A stretch of 6,391 nt of DNA from Desulfobulbus sp. (GCA_011051825.1 DRKH01000232.1:1-6391); one strand, 5' to 3'. Counted from the first letter of the stretch, positions 1-6,237 are shown. Made by a program: numbers and translations. Notes: generated by a model from the letters alone, not told the origin.

Positions 1-252
1 CACCAGCCGCACATCGGCCCGTTCCTTGTCCAACCTGCCGACTGCTTCGGCAATGACAAAACAATCGGACAGGTTTGCCTTTATGTCGTTGGGTAAGACT
101 GCCGGAGTTTGAATCCTGAGCAGGAGCGGTTCCGGATTAGTGCTTCCTTTCCCGGATGTAGAAGCATCGAAACCGGTCAGCAGCTGGGCCTCCATGAAGG
201 AAGGCGGAAGATAGACAGTCCGTCCTTTTTTCCCGGAGCATGGTTTTCTGGA
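1..252 (-). pseudogene. traB: traB-like conjugation protein, fragment lacking its 5' part and cut by the window edge
   Basis: The minus strand is open from base 252 down to base 1. From about base 220 it reads as the conserved part of TraB/TrbI-type pilus-assembly proteins of F-like type IV secretion. Stretches seen in order are LPPSFMEAQLLTGFDA, then NPEPLLLRIQTPAVLP, then DCFVIAEAVGRLDKERA. From memory these match the TraB pattern of LPxGSF, LLTGxDA, NPxPxLLR, AVLPN and CFVIA. TraB is a periplasm-spanning part of the conjugation channel core. A stop at 253-255 interrupts the frame, no good start codon precedes the conserved part, and the roughly 200-residue N-terminal half expected of TraB is not found upstream in any frame. 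The gene is therefore 5'-truncated; its 3' end continues beyond the window. The assignment is by remembered motif, without a database comparison. Confidence 0.66.
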
Positions 253-315
253 TCAGGTCAGGCTTAAGCTGGATTTCCCTGGTTTATTTCAACCCAGCGA
301 TTCTTGAAAAATTCC

Positions 316-345
316 TTGCCAAAGGAAAAGATCGGGAAATATGAT
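316..345 (+). promoter_or_regulatory. Candidate sigma-70 promoter of the three-gene operon
   Basis: A TTGCCA box at 316-321 (5 of 6 matches to TTGACA) and a TATGAT box at 340-345 (5 of 6 matches to TATAAT) are separated by 18 bases. Transcription would begin near base 352, giving a leader of about 50-60 bases before the first gene. It is the best-scoring pair I see upstream of the operon and lies in the stretch between the broken traB frame and the operon start. The reading is by eye only. Confidence 0.42.
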
Positions 346-409
346 ACCAGCCGGACGACGTTGAACCTGGAATATTTCATGGCGGGCTACTCACTTATTG
401 GACATGCCG

Positions 410-1771
410 ATGACAACTACGCGAGATCAATTGATTAAACTCGGGCCATCCGTTTTGGCGGATACCCTTCTTGAAATTGCCGATTATTCAGACGAAGCCG
501 CCGAGCTCGTATCCCGTCTGGTAGCGACAGCTGATGAAAAAGTAACACGGTTTAAGGACAGGCTCGCTGAGTTGCAGCGTTCTGGAAATTTTTATGACTG
601 GCGTGAGACTGCTGGATTTGGCAGAGAGCTGGAAAGATTGCTTCATGATGTTGCCGAGAGTGTGAAGGATTGCAGGACCGGCGTTGAACTGCTGAGCCTT
701 TTTTTTGAGAGTGATGGTGTTATCTTTGAAAGCTGTGATGACTCCAGCGGTGAAATCGGAGGCATCTTTCAAGATACTGCCGCCCGCATTTTTTCCGAAT
801 TTGCGGCAGGCTGTTCAGATAAACGGTGGATTCGGGACAGGCTGGTCAGCCTTCTGATGGAAAATGGTTACGGGGTCAGGGATTCCCTGGTGAATGATGC
901 AGGTAACTATCTGCCAGTTGAAGAAATCCGAACCCTTATCGATCAATTTTCAGATCAGGCTGAAAAGGCAACCTCAACATATCAACGCTGGAACTGGTAC
1001 CATAATATTGAGCAACTCGCCGAAGAGATCAATGACGCTCAACTCTTTGAAGCAGTTCGAATCAAATCTCTGGGCAAGCTCAATGCCAAGGCGTGCCTGG
1101 ATATAGGTCGCGTGTATCTGCAAAGCGGTGATCCGAAAACTGCCCTGACCTGGCTTGAACGGGTAGGGGCAGATAACTTTCTCCTGGAAAGTGAGCGCGA
1201 CCGGCTGTTACGCAGCATTTACAGCAGGCTCGGCAATGGTGACAAACTGGAGGAAACAGCCTGGAAACAGTTTCGGAGGTACCGCTCTCTTGATGATCTG
1301 GAGGAACTTTTGGAAGTCATCGGCCGGGACCGGCGGGAGACGGTCATCTCACAGCAGGTAAGGGAAATTCTGGGGGAAACGAAGTTTTACTCACGGGATG
1401 CCGAATTCCTGCTGGAAACACGTCAGATCGATGCCCTGGAAAAATATCTTCTGTCGCATGTTGACCAGATTGATGGTGATATGTATGTCAGTCTTTTGCC
1501 GCTGGCCGAGGCAATGGAAGAGAGCGGCCGGTATCTTGCCGCGACGATGGTGTATCGCTCCCTGTTGGATTCCATCCTCCGCAGGCGGTATAGCAAAAGT
1601 TATCATCATGGAGTCGATTACCTGGAAAGACTGGACAGCTTATCGTTAAAAATCAACGACTGGCAAAGGTTTGCATCCCATGAACAGTATAAACAAGAGC
1701 TGCACAGAGCACATGGCCGCAAGTACAGTTTCTGGAATAAATACAGAGATAATCCGGAGAAGGCCCAATGA
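410..1771 (+). CDS. DUF6880-like conserved protein with helical, TPR-like repeats
   Basis: This gene encodes 453 residues from the ATG at 410. An ATG at 404 and a TTG at 398 are in frame, and none has a clear Shine-Dalgarno sequence, so the start is uncertain by four residues. The N-terminus, with LIKLGPSVLADTLLEIA followed by an acidic stretch, fits the LG-x-LA-x-LLLE-A opening I associate with DUF6880 proteins. The C-terminus, with a Y-R-SLLDSIL segment, YLERLD, DWQRF and then HGRKYSFW near the end, fits the same family. A TPR-like helix pair lies around residues 226-253 (CLDIGRVYLQSGDPKTALTWL). The protein looks cytoplasmic, with no signal peptide or membrane segment and no catalytic motif I can name. 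It is full length. Its stop codon overlaps the next start as ATGA, so the two are probably translationally coupled. Function is unknown; a helical scaffold role is inference only. Confidence 0.85.
   Translation: MTTTRDQLIKLGPSVLADTLLEIADYSDEAAELVSRLVATADEKVTRFKDRLAELQRSGNFYDWRETAGFGRELERLLHDVAESVKDCRTGVELLSLFFESDGVIFESCDDSSGEIGGIFQDTAARIFSEFAAGCSDKRWIRDRLVSLLMENGYGVRDSLVNDAGNYLPVEEIRTLIDQFSDQAEKATSTYQRWNWYHNIEQLAEEINDAQLFEAVRIKSLGKLNAKACLDIGRVYLQSGDPKTALTWLERVGADNFLLESERDRLLRSIYSRLGNGDKLEETAWKQFRRYRSLDDLEELLEVIGRDRRETVISQQVREILGETKFYSRDAEFLLETRQIDALEKYLLSHVDQIDGDMYVSLLPLAEAMEESGRYLAATMVYRSLLDSILRRRYSKSYHHGVDYLERLDSLSLKINDWQRFASHEQYKQELHRAHGRKYSFWNKYRDNPEKAQ
1756..1763 (+). promoter_or_regulatory. 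Ribosome binding site of the second operon gene, inside the first
   Basis: GGAGAAGG ends four bases before the ATG at 1768 and lies within the last codons of the upstream gene. It supports that start and, with the ATGA overlap at 1768-1771, coupled translation of the two genes. Confidence 0.7.
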
Positions 1772-2916
1772 GTGAGTACCAGTACTATGAGTTCCAGGCA
1801 GTTGACCGGCCTCTGACAGAGGAAGTGCAGCAGGGATTACGCCGGATTTCTTCCCGTGCCCATATCACGCCCACCGGGTTTGTCAATGTGTACAACTACG
1901 GTGACCTCCATGCCGATCCGGAGAAGTTGCTGGAAAAATATTTTGATGCCTTCTGTTACCTGACCAACTGGGGCACCCGTCAACTGATGTTCAGAATACC
2001 GTCTGACCTGATCGACGGGAATTCGATCCGGGAGTATTGCCTTGATGACATAATCAGCCTGCAGCGCAAAGGGGAATATTTTATCCTCTCTTTTGACTTG
2101 GAGAGCGAAGAATACGAATGGGAAGAGGGCGAGGGGTGGCTTTCCTCGATGATTTCTCTCCGGGAGGATCTTATCCGTGGTGATTTCCGTTGCCTCTACC
2201 TTGCCTGGTTGCTTGGTGTCCAGCAGGGATGGGTTGAGCCTGATGAAGCTGAGCCGCCGGTGCCGGACGGACTTGGTGAACTGAGCGGCGCCCTGTCCAC
2301 CTTTGTCCGTTTCATGCGAATTGATCCGGACATGGTGACGGCTGCGGCCGGGTGCAGCGGTGCTGGAGGAATACAATCCGCCAGGGAGCAGGAGCTTGTT
2401 CACTGGATTCGTGGCATGGATACCACTGAGAAGGATGAGATTCTGCGCCGTCTCCTTGTCGGCCACGAGCCGCACCTGGCAAACAGGCTGTACCAGCGAT
2501 TTCTCAAGGCATGCGCACCCAAGGACAATGAATCAACATCACAAAAGCGCCGCACTGCCGGAGAGCTGCTTGAGCAGGCTGAACTCAGCGCAGAAGAGCG
2601 AAAAAAGCGGGAAGCCGAAGAGCATGCGCGCAGGAAGGCCATCCTGAAAAAGCAGCAGGCGCAGGAAAGGAAAAAATATCTTGCCGGTCTGGCCGGCAAG
2701 GAGGATGAAATCTGGCGCCAGGTCAACAGCCTGATCAGCGGAAAACGGCCGGCGGATTATGACCGGGCCGTACAACTGCTGCTGGATCTCAAGGAACTGG
2801 CAAGGAGCAAGAGTGAGAAGACGATGTTTCAGGCCGGGTTAAACGAACTGTGTCAGGAACATCGAAGAAAATACAGTCTGATCAAGCGGCTGAACGATGC
2901 CGGATTCATCCCATGA
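1768..2916 (+). CDS. Conserved protein of unknown function with charged helical segment
   Basis: This gene encodes 382 residues. The N-terminus (MSEYQYYEFQAVDRPLTEEV) followed by FVNVYNYGDL, YFDAFCYLTNWGT and a WEEGEGWLSS segment is a pattern I recognise as a recurrent conserved hypothetical family. From memory, relatives are sometimes found near SWIM zinc-finger proteins, but I have no name for the family. The domain order is: a globular alpha/beta-looking region at about 1-185, a linker with a cysteine-glycine patch at 196-201, a strongly charged probable coiled coil at about 265-312 rich in E, K, R, A and Q, then a helical tail ending HRRKYSLIKRLNDAGF. There is no signal peptide, membrane segment or recognisable active site. 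It overlaps its upstream neighbour by ATGA and ends in a second ATGA, so it sits in the middle of a coupled operon. Its interaction partners are probably the flanking gene products, by inference from gene order. Confidence 0.85.
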   Translation: MSEYQYYEFQAVDRPLTEEVQQGLRRISSRAHITPTGFVNVYNYGDLHADPEKLLEKYFDAFCYLTNWGTRQLMFRIPSDLIDGNSIREYCLDDIISLQRKGEYFILSFDLESEEYEWEEGEGWLSSMISLREDLIRGDFRCLYLAWLLGVQQGWVEPDEAEPPVPDGLGELSGALSTFVRFMRIDPDMVTAAAGCSGAGGIQSAREQELVHWIRGMDTTEKDEILRRLLVGHEPHLANRLYQRFLKACAPKDNESTSQKRRTAGELLEQAELSAEERKKREAEEHARRKAILKKQQAQERKKYLAGLAGKEDEIWRQVNSLISGKRPADYDRAVQLLLDLKELARSKSEKTMFQAGLNELCQEHRRKYSLIKRLNDAGFIP

Positions 2917-2921
2917 GAATC

Positions 2922-2926
2922 AAGGA
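2922..2926 (+). promoter_or_regulatory. Ribosome binding site deciding the start of the third operon gene
   Basis: AAGGA lies seven bases before the ATG at 2934. The alternative ATG at 2913 overlaps the previous stop codon as ATGA but has no Shine-Dalgarno sequence of its own. The choice adds or removes seven residues (MRIKEQN). Confidence 0.6.
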
Positions 2927-2933
2927 ACAGAAC

Positions 2934-3743
2934 ATGACCACAGAACCTGAAAACATCTGTTTGGATTGCCATGCTTTCCGTCCTGTTTCCTTTGCTGCGG
3001 GAAAAGAAATGGGAATCTGCCTGCTGGACCCTGTTTTTGACCCATATCTCGACGAGATTATTGAACGGGACAGCTTTGATGGTTGTGGTCAGTTGGTTCA
3101 GGAAAAAATGTTTTCAGCGGAGCAGGAGGCCTGTACCCTTTATGATGAGGTTGACTATCCGGAGGATCCTCCGGAGTCTCTTGACCTTATGCAGGAATTT
3201 GACGGGGTGCCGATACGACAATTACAGGATAATGATGTTGAAAAGGCAGGCTCCTCTTTTCAGGACCACTCTTTTTTCTGGTTGCTGGAGCATGATGAAC
3301 GTCTGCAAGAATTACGTGCCGAATACGGTGCTCTGCCTGGGGGAGATCGGCGCATGGCTGCTGATTTGGAGTATCATTCCATGCCTGCGGCCCAGATGTT
3401 TCGGAAGCTCGTCGGAGAAACTGCCCCACGGGATGAATTGCCCGGTGAAGTAGTTGCCCTGGCCATTGATCCCGGCTACGCTCCCGCCCTTTTAACTGTG
3501 GGCACCCATGAGATCCTGCTGGGAAGGATAGAAGAGGGGCTTGAGCTTCTGCTTTCCCTGGTTGACCTGCCCGGCGATACGGAAGACCTGCACGTCATCA
3601 TTGATAAAGCAGGCAGGTTTCTCCTCGACCAGTTGGATTCTTCCAGGGCCCTGGCACTGTATGAAAAGGCTGCGAAACTCTATCCGGATGAGCAGTTGTT
3701 TCAGGCAGGGATTGCGGCCTGCTCCCCAGGGGAGGCAAAATAG
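2934..3743 (+). CDS. Four-cysteine, TPR-like protein of unknown function, last gene of the operon
   Basis: This gene encodes 269 residues from the ATG at 2934, which has a good ribosome binding site; starting at the coupled ATG 2913 gives 276. The N-terminal 51 residues carry four cysteines as C9-x2-C12-x16-C29-x21-C51, within ICLDCHAFRPVSF, GICLLDP and FDGC. This spacing suits a small zinc- or metal-binding fold. A long acidic stretch follows at about 70-90. The C-terminal half is helical and TPR-like at about 173-206 and 221-255, including an LDSSRALALYEKAAKLYPDE segment typical of a TPR helix pair. There is no signal peptide or membrane segment. It is the promoter-distal gene of the three-gene operon and ends 12 bases before a convergent ATPase gene, with no obvious terminator between them. 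A regulatory or adaptor role is possible but only inferred. Confidence 0.8.
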   Translation: MTTEPENICLDCHAFRPVSFAAGKEMGICLLDPVFDPYLDEIIERDSFDGCGQLVQEKMFSAEQEACTLYDEVDYPEDPPESLDLMQEFDGVPIRQLQDNDVEKAGSSFQDHSFFWLLEHDERLQELRAEYGALPGGDRRMAADLEYHSMPAAQMFRKLVGETAPRDELPGEVVALAIDPGYAPALLTVGTHEILLGRIEEGLELLLSLVDLPGDTEDLHVIIDKAGRFLLDQLDSSRALALYEKAAKLYPDEQLFQAGIAACSPGEAK

Positions 3744-3755
3744 CCCTGTCCCGTA

Positions 3756-4970
3756 TCAATACAGGAACCCCAGAAGATACAGAGGGATCCTCTGTTCCGT
3801 ACCGATCAGGATGTCATCCAGGAGCAGGAAGGAATTCTTCTTTTGCCCCCTGATCTGTTTTGTACTTTTATTTCTGCCGCCGATTTCGAACAAGAAGTCC
3901 CGGCATTGAAGGTCCCCGATTTTTGAATAGGCCGGTTTCAGGTTACTGTTTTCCAGGCAGGTCAGGGCAAAGAGTTCTCGAACAGCCCCCTTGTCCATGC
4001 CTTTGCCGAGCTCATGTTCCATTGCATAAAACAGGTTTGTGTTGTTTAAAAAAACCTTTTCCGTATTCCGCATCAGGGCATGTCCGGTTTTGTCAATGAG
4101 CAGAAATCGAAGCAACCCGCTGTCCCGAAGCATTTCAAGGTATCTTGTCACATCACTGTGATCTTTCTTTAAGCTCTTGGCAATTCTGTTGACGTTAATT
4201 AATGACGGAGAGGATGAATAAATAAAATTCAGGATTTTTTTGAACACGGGAATGGTGCTGGATTTAATCCTGTAATAGGACGGAATGTCAATATAAATAC
4301 CTTTTTCAATAATCCCGATCAATGCCTGGCAGATGTCATCATGGTTATTATAGGTATTGAACAGAGGGTAGTAGCCGATCTGCAGGTATTCATTGAACCA
4401 GCCGATCAGCTTTGGAGTTGATGCAACTTCAGTGGCAATATTCATCCCGTTTTCGACAATTTCATCCAACGAAATAATCGAAAATGTATGACCGGTTTTG
4501 ATCTCCAGAAATTCCCGAAAGGACATGCCTGGCATATGTTTTAGAATTGCCCGGCGGGATAAATCATATTTTTCTCTTATCAGGTTAATACTGGAACTTC
4601 CCGAAAATATGATTTTCAGTTTTTTATACTTATCAAAAATATTTTTTAGTTCCTGCCCCCAGTTTGGATATTTGTGGATTTCGTCGATACATAACAGCCG
4701 GCCATCGTAACGATCAATAAATTCCCTTGCCATGTCCAGCAATTTGTTCTCGCTGAAATAGAGATCATCTGCGCTGACGTAGAGGGCCTGTGGATTATTA
4801 AAATAGTTTTCTTTGAGATAGGTCAGGATATACGTCGTTTTGCCAATCCCCCGCGGTCCGACAATTCCGATAATCCGATGGTCACTTTCCAGGGATTGGT
4901 ATATATTTCTCTGGTACACGTCACCCAGATCATTTAACAGTCGTCGATAATCTTCGATCAAAATATCCAT
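3756..4970 (-). CDS. AAA+ ATPase of the AAA_14/DUF4143 class
   Basis: The protein has 404 residues from the ATG at 4970, preceded by a GGTGG stretch eight bases upstream. A GTG at 4982 would add four residues. In the longer numbering, Walker A is GPRGIGKTT at 42-50 and Walker B is RLLCIDEIHKYPNW at 95-108. A sensor-1-like SGSSS sits at 128-132, followed by the family's typical DLSRRA and PGMSFREFLE. A winged-helix region is likely at about 248-298. The C-terminal DUF4143 part ends with DFLFEIGGRNK at 362-372, a layout resembling PD-(D/E)xK nuclease folds, and with PLYLLGFLY, close to the usual PLWxFGFLY ending. Length and motifs are those of a complete protein. These ATPases are common in bacteria and archaea, often associated with mobile DNA, and mostly of unknown role. 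The gene is visibly more A+T-rich than the operon it faces, suggesting separate acquisition. Its promoter overlaps two palindromes. Confidence 0.9.
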   Translation of the reverse strand: MDILIEDYRRLLNDLGDVYQRNIYQSLESDHRIIGIVGPRGIGKTTYILTYLKENYFNNPQALYVSADDLYFSENKLLDMAREFIDRYDGRLLCIDEIHKYPNWGQELKNIFDKYKKLKIIFSGSSSINLIREKYDLSRRAILKHMPGMSFREFLEIKTGHTFSIISLDEIVENGMNIATEVASTPKLIGWFNEYLQIGYYPLFNTYNNHDDICQALIGIIEKGIYIDIPSYYRIKSSTIPVFKKILNFIYSSSPSLINVNRIAKSLKKDHSDVTRYLEMLRDSGLLRFLLIDKTGHALMRNTEKVFLNNTNLFYAMEHELGKGMDKGAVRELFALTCLENSNLKPAYSKIGDLQCRDFLFEIGGRNKSTKQIRGQKKNSFLLLDDILIGTEQRIPLYLLGFLY

Positions 4971-4989
4971 GGTTGAATCCACCGCTGAA

Positions 4990-5013
4990 ATAATTTGGTT
5001 ATAACCAAATTAT
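4990..5013. promoter_or_regulatory. Perfect 24-bp palindrome at the ATPase transcription start, probable operator
   Basis: The half ATAATTTGGTTA is followed directly by its exact reverse complement, so all 24 bases are symmetric about position 5001.5. It overlaps the -10 box and the predicted start of transcription (near 5002) of the ATPase gene. That location suits a dimeric repressor blocking the promoter. The regulator is unknown; the winged-helix part of the ATPase itself is one candidate. Confidence 0.6.
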
Positions 5014-5037
5014 AGCACTGTTGTTTTTTGGGTACAA
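5009..5037 (-). promoter_or_regulatory. Candidate promoter of the AAA+ ATPase gene
   Basis: On the minus strand a perfect TATAAT occupies 5014-5009, with TTGTAC at 5037-5032 exactly 17 bases upstream. The -35 box matches TTGACA at only three positions. The start would be near 5002, about 30 bases before the ATG at 4970. Both boxes lie inside palindromic motifs. Confidence 0.55.
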
Positions 5038-5042
5038 CCAAA
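5027..5042. promoter_or_regulatory. Second, imperfect copy of the palindromic operator
   Basis: TTTGGGTACAACCAAA differs from the core of the perfect palindrome (TTTGGTTATAACCAAA) at two positions. It lies over the -35 box of the ATPase promoter. Its centre is 33 bp from the first centre, about three helical turns, so two bound dimers would sit on roughly the same face of the DNA. Confidence 0.5.
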
Positions 5043-5121
5043 AAAATGGAGAGGGACTACAGGTCAATTGTGACCAAAATTGCGCTTAACTGTAGTAACT
5101 GTTTGATTATTCAAGAATTGA

Positions 5122-5181
5122 GCTATCTTGAGGGGGTAGTGGCCCACGGTCGTGCGAGTTCGAATCTCGCCTTCGGCACCA
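5122..5181 (+). tRNA. tRNA-Leu(GAG), 3' fragment only; probable att site of an integrated element
   Basis: The fragment starts at the anticodon arm. CTATC (5123-5127) pairs with GGTAG (5135-5139) around loop TTGAGGG, placing anticodon GAG at 5130-5132. A long variable arm follows, GGCC paired with GGTC around CAC, as expected of a class II leucine tRNA. The T arm is GCGAG, loop TTCGAAT, CTCGC, and the 3' acceptor strand is CTTCGGC, discriminator A, then encoded CCA at 5179-5181. The required 5' acceptor strand GCCGAAG and the D arm are absent: the bases before 5122 bear no resemblance to them. The fragment cannot make a functional tRNA. It fits the displaced 3' end left by tRNA-targeting integration, with the restored full copy predicted to lie to the left, outside the window. 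Confidence 0.82.
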
Positions 5182-5191
5182 TCTTTAACAG

Positions 5192-5236
5192 AGCCCTGAA
5201 TCGCAGTAATACTGCGGTTCAGGGCTTTTTTGTTTT
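5192..5236 (+). terminator. Intrinsic terminator downstream of the tRNA-Leu fragment
   Basis: A long stem pairs GCCCTGAATCGCAGT (5193-5207) with ACTGCGGTTCAGGGC (5211-5225), with one G-T pair and a three-base AAT loop, followed by a run of T (TTTTTTGTTTTT). Ten bases after the CCA end, this is the natural terminator of the original tRNA gene. It suggests that host sequence begins right after the fragment. On the opposite strand there is no comparable T run. Confidence 0.9.
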
Positions 5237-5505
5237 TATGGCTCAAGTGAGCCTGGTCCGCATATTTCACAAGCGGCCTGCTGCAAAACCTGAAAACACG
5301 TAAGCCGCGTCACAGGCACCCCGCCTTCACCTTCACGCCTGCGCAGATAAGCGGAGCGCAGCGGAGACTTCGAATTCGTGCAATCTGAGACAGATTATAG
5401 GTGTAGAATCGTGAAAACAGGAAGTTGTCAACCCCCGTGATCGCTTACGAATTGTTGGTAGGCCCTGAATCCTGTTGGCAAGAAAATGCAGGATGGAGGA
5501 CGAAC
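5237..5505. other. About 270 bp without a convincing gene
   Basis: This is the space between the tRNA terminator and the stop codon of the response regulator. Neither strand has an open frame with recognisable protein content. On the minus strand, a sensor kinase start might be expected downstream of the regulator, but none is seen. A TTGACA at 5431-5426 and a TATAAT at 5399-5394 exist on the minus strand but are 26 bases apart, too far for one promoter. A weak hairpin (ATCCTG at 5469-5474 with CAGGAT at 5489-5494) has a 14-base loop and no T tract. Confidence 0.55.
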
Positions 5506-6189
5506 CTATTCGTCGTTGCCGCCCTTAATCATATAACCCACGCCCCGGACCGTCCGGATAATCTTTCCCTTGGGATCACTGATTTTTCTGCGCAGATTTT
5601 TGATATGCACATCTATGCTGTTGGACATGGTCACGGGGTCAAACTCGTCACCCCAGACGTGCTCCGCCATGGTGTAGCGCGACACGGCCCGATTCGTGTT
5701 ATATAAGAGGAATTCGAGAATAGAGAATTCTTTTGGGGTAAGTTCAAGCGGCCTGCTGCCTTGAAGCGCCTCTCTGCTTGCGGTATTCAGACTGATGGCG
5801 CCAATTCGCAGAATCGGAGATACCTGCGCATTACTGCGTCGCAGCAGAGCGCGAATGCGGGCCAGCAACTCTTCCATGGAAAACGGCTTGGCCAGATAAT
5901 CATCTGCACCGAGATCAAGCCCCTTTATCCTGTCTTCGAGATTTCCTCTGGCGGTCAGCATCAGTACAGGGGTGGATTTTTTTTCATTGCGCAGTTGCTG
6001 CAAAACCTCGAACCCGTCCTTTTTCGGCAGCATGATGTCCAGCAGGATGAGATCATAGGGTGCAACATAGATTCTGTCCATGGCCTTTTCGCCATCAAGG
6101 GCTGTATCAACGATATACTTCTGTCCGGCCAGAGCCAGTCTGATCTGTTCCACCAGCTCCGGTTCATCGTCAACGATTAATATCCTCAC
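5506..6189 (-). CDS. OmpR/PhoB-family two-component response regulator
   Basis: The protein has 227 residues, the usual length of the family. The receiver domain spans about residues 1-115, with the acidic pair D7-D8, phospho-acceptor D51 in LILLDIMLP, T79 in LMLTAR and K101 in YLAKPF. The DNA-binding winged helix spans about 128-222, with LTPKEFSILEFLL, DVHIKNLRRKI and RTVRGVGYMI. Phosphorylation of D51 by a partner kinase would promote dimerisation and promoter binding in the cytoplasm. I chose the GTG at 6189 because MRILIVDDE is the standard family opening and GGGGAGG lies five bases upstream; the longer open frame to 6279 adds 30 residues unlike the family and runs into the inverted repeat. 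No sensor kinase gene is adjacent in the window, so the signal is unknown. It transcribes towards the tRNA fragment. Confidence 0.94.
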   Translation of the reverse strand: MRILIVDDEPELVEQIRLALAGQKYIVDTALDGEKAMDRIYVAPYDLILLDIMLPKKDGFEVLQQLRNEKKSTPVLMLTARGNLEDRIKGLDLGADDYLAKPFSMEELLARIRALLRRSNAQVSPILRIGAISLNTASREALQGSRPLELTPKEFSILEFLLYNTNRAVSRYTMAEHVWGDEFDPVTMSNSIDVHIKNLRRKISDPKGKIIRTVRGVGYMIKGGNDE

Positions 6190-6194
6190 AGGTG

Positions 6195-6201
6195 CCTCCC
6201 C
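6195..6201 (-). promoter_or_regulatory. Strong ribosome binding site fixing the GTG start of the response regulator
   Basis: GGGGAGG on the minus strand ends five bases before the GTG at 6189. It settles the start in favour of MRILIVDDE over the longer frame. Confidence 0.8.
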
Positions 6202-6237
6202 TTCGTTAAACAATATCTGAATTCGTGACGGAAAACG

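Larger units (their letters stand above)
1..5181. mobile_element. Probable distal part of an integrated element (ICE, integrated plasmid or genomic island), partly decayed
   Basis: Two independent signs bracket this stretch: a truncated conjugation gene at the left edge and a displaced 3' fragment of tRNA-Leu at the right end. When a tyrosine integrase inserts an element into the 3' end of a tRNA gene, the element's own copy of the 3' end restores the gene on one side. The original 3' piece is left at the far side. The orientation of the fragment (5' to 3' on the plus strand) places the element to its left and the host chromosome to its right. The cargo here would be the three-gene operon and the AAA+ ATPase. 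No integrase is in the window, and the left limit is outside it. A deletion that happened to end inside the tRNA gene is the main alternative. Confidence 0.42.

Noticed and set aside
264..380. Minus-strand 38-residue frame starting MKYSRFNVVRL
   Set aside because: No ribosome binding site, no family recognised, and it overlaps the better-supported operon promoter. It could be a remnant of another gene but I cannot support that.
1837..2475. Minus-strand 212-residue open frame opposite the second operon gene
   Set aside because: It is a shadow of the well-conserved plus-strand gene and shows no domain pattern of its own.
5062..5075. Small inverted repeat GGTCA-ATTG-TGACC upstream of the ATPase promoter
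   Set aside because: Five-base arms are expected by chance often enough, and it does not resemble the two operator palindromes.
5064..5270. Minus-strand 68-residue open frame containing GAEGEIRTRTTVGH
   Set aside because: This is the familiar spurious translation of the antisense of a tRNA T arm and acceptor end; it overlaps the tRNA-Leu fragment and its terminator.
5028..5303. Plus-strand 91-residue open frame
   Set aside because: It runs through the operator, the tRNA fragment and the terminator hairpin, and has no protein-like content.
5394..5431. Leftward promoter with TTGACA and TATAAT
   Set aside because: The boxes are 26 bases apart, far outside the 16-19 base range, and no gene follows.
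5469..5494. Terminator of the response regulator
   Set aside because: The stem is only six pairs with a 14-base loop and there is no T tract on the minus strand.
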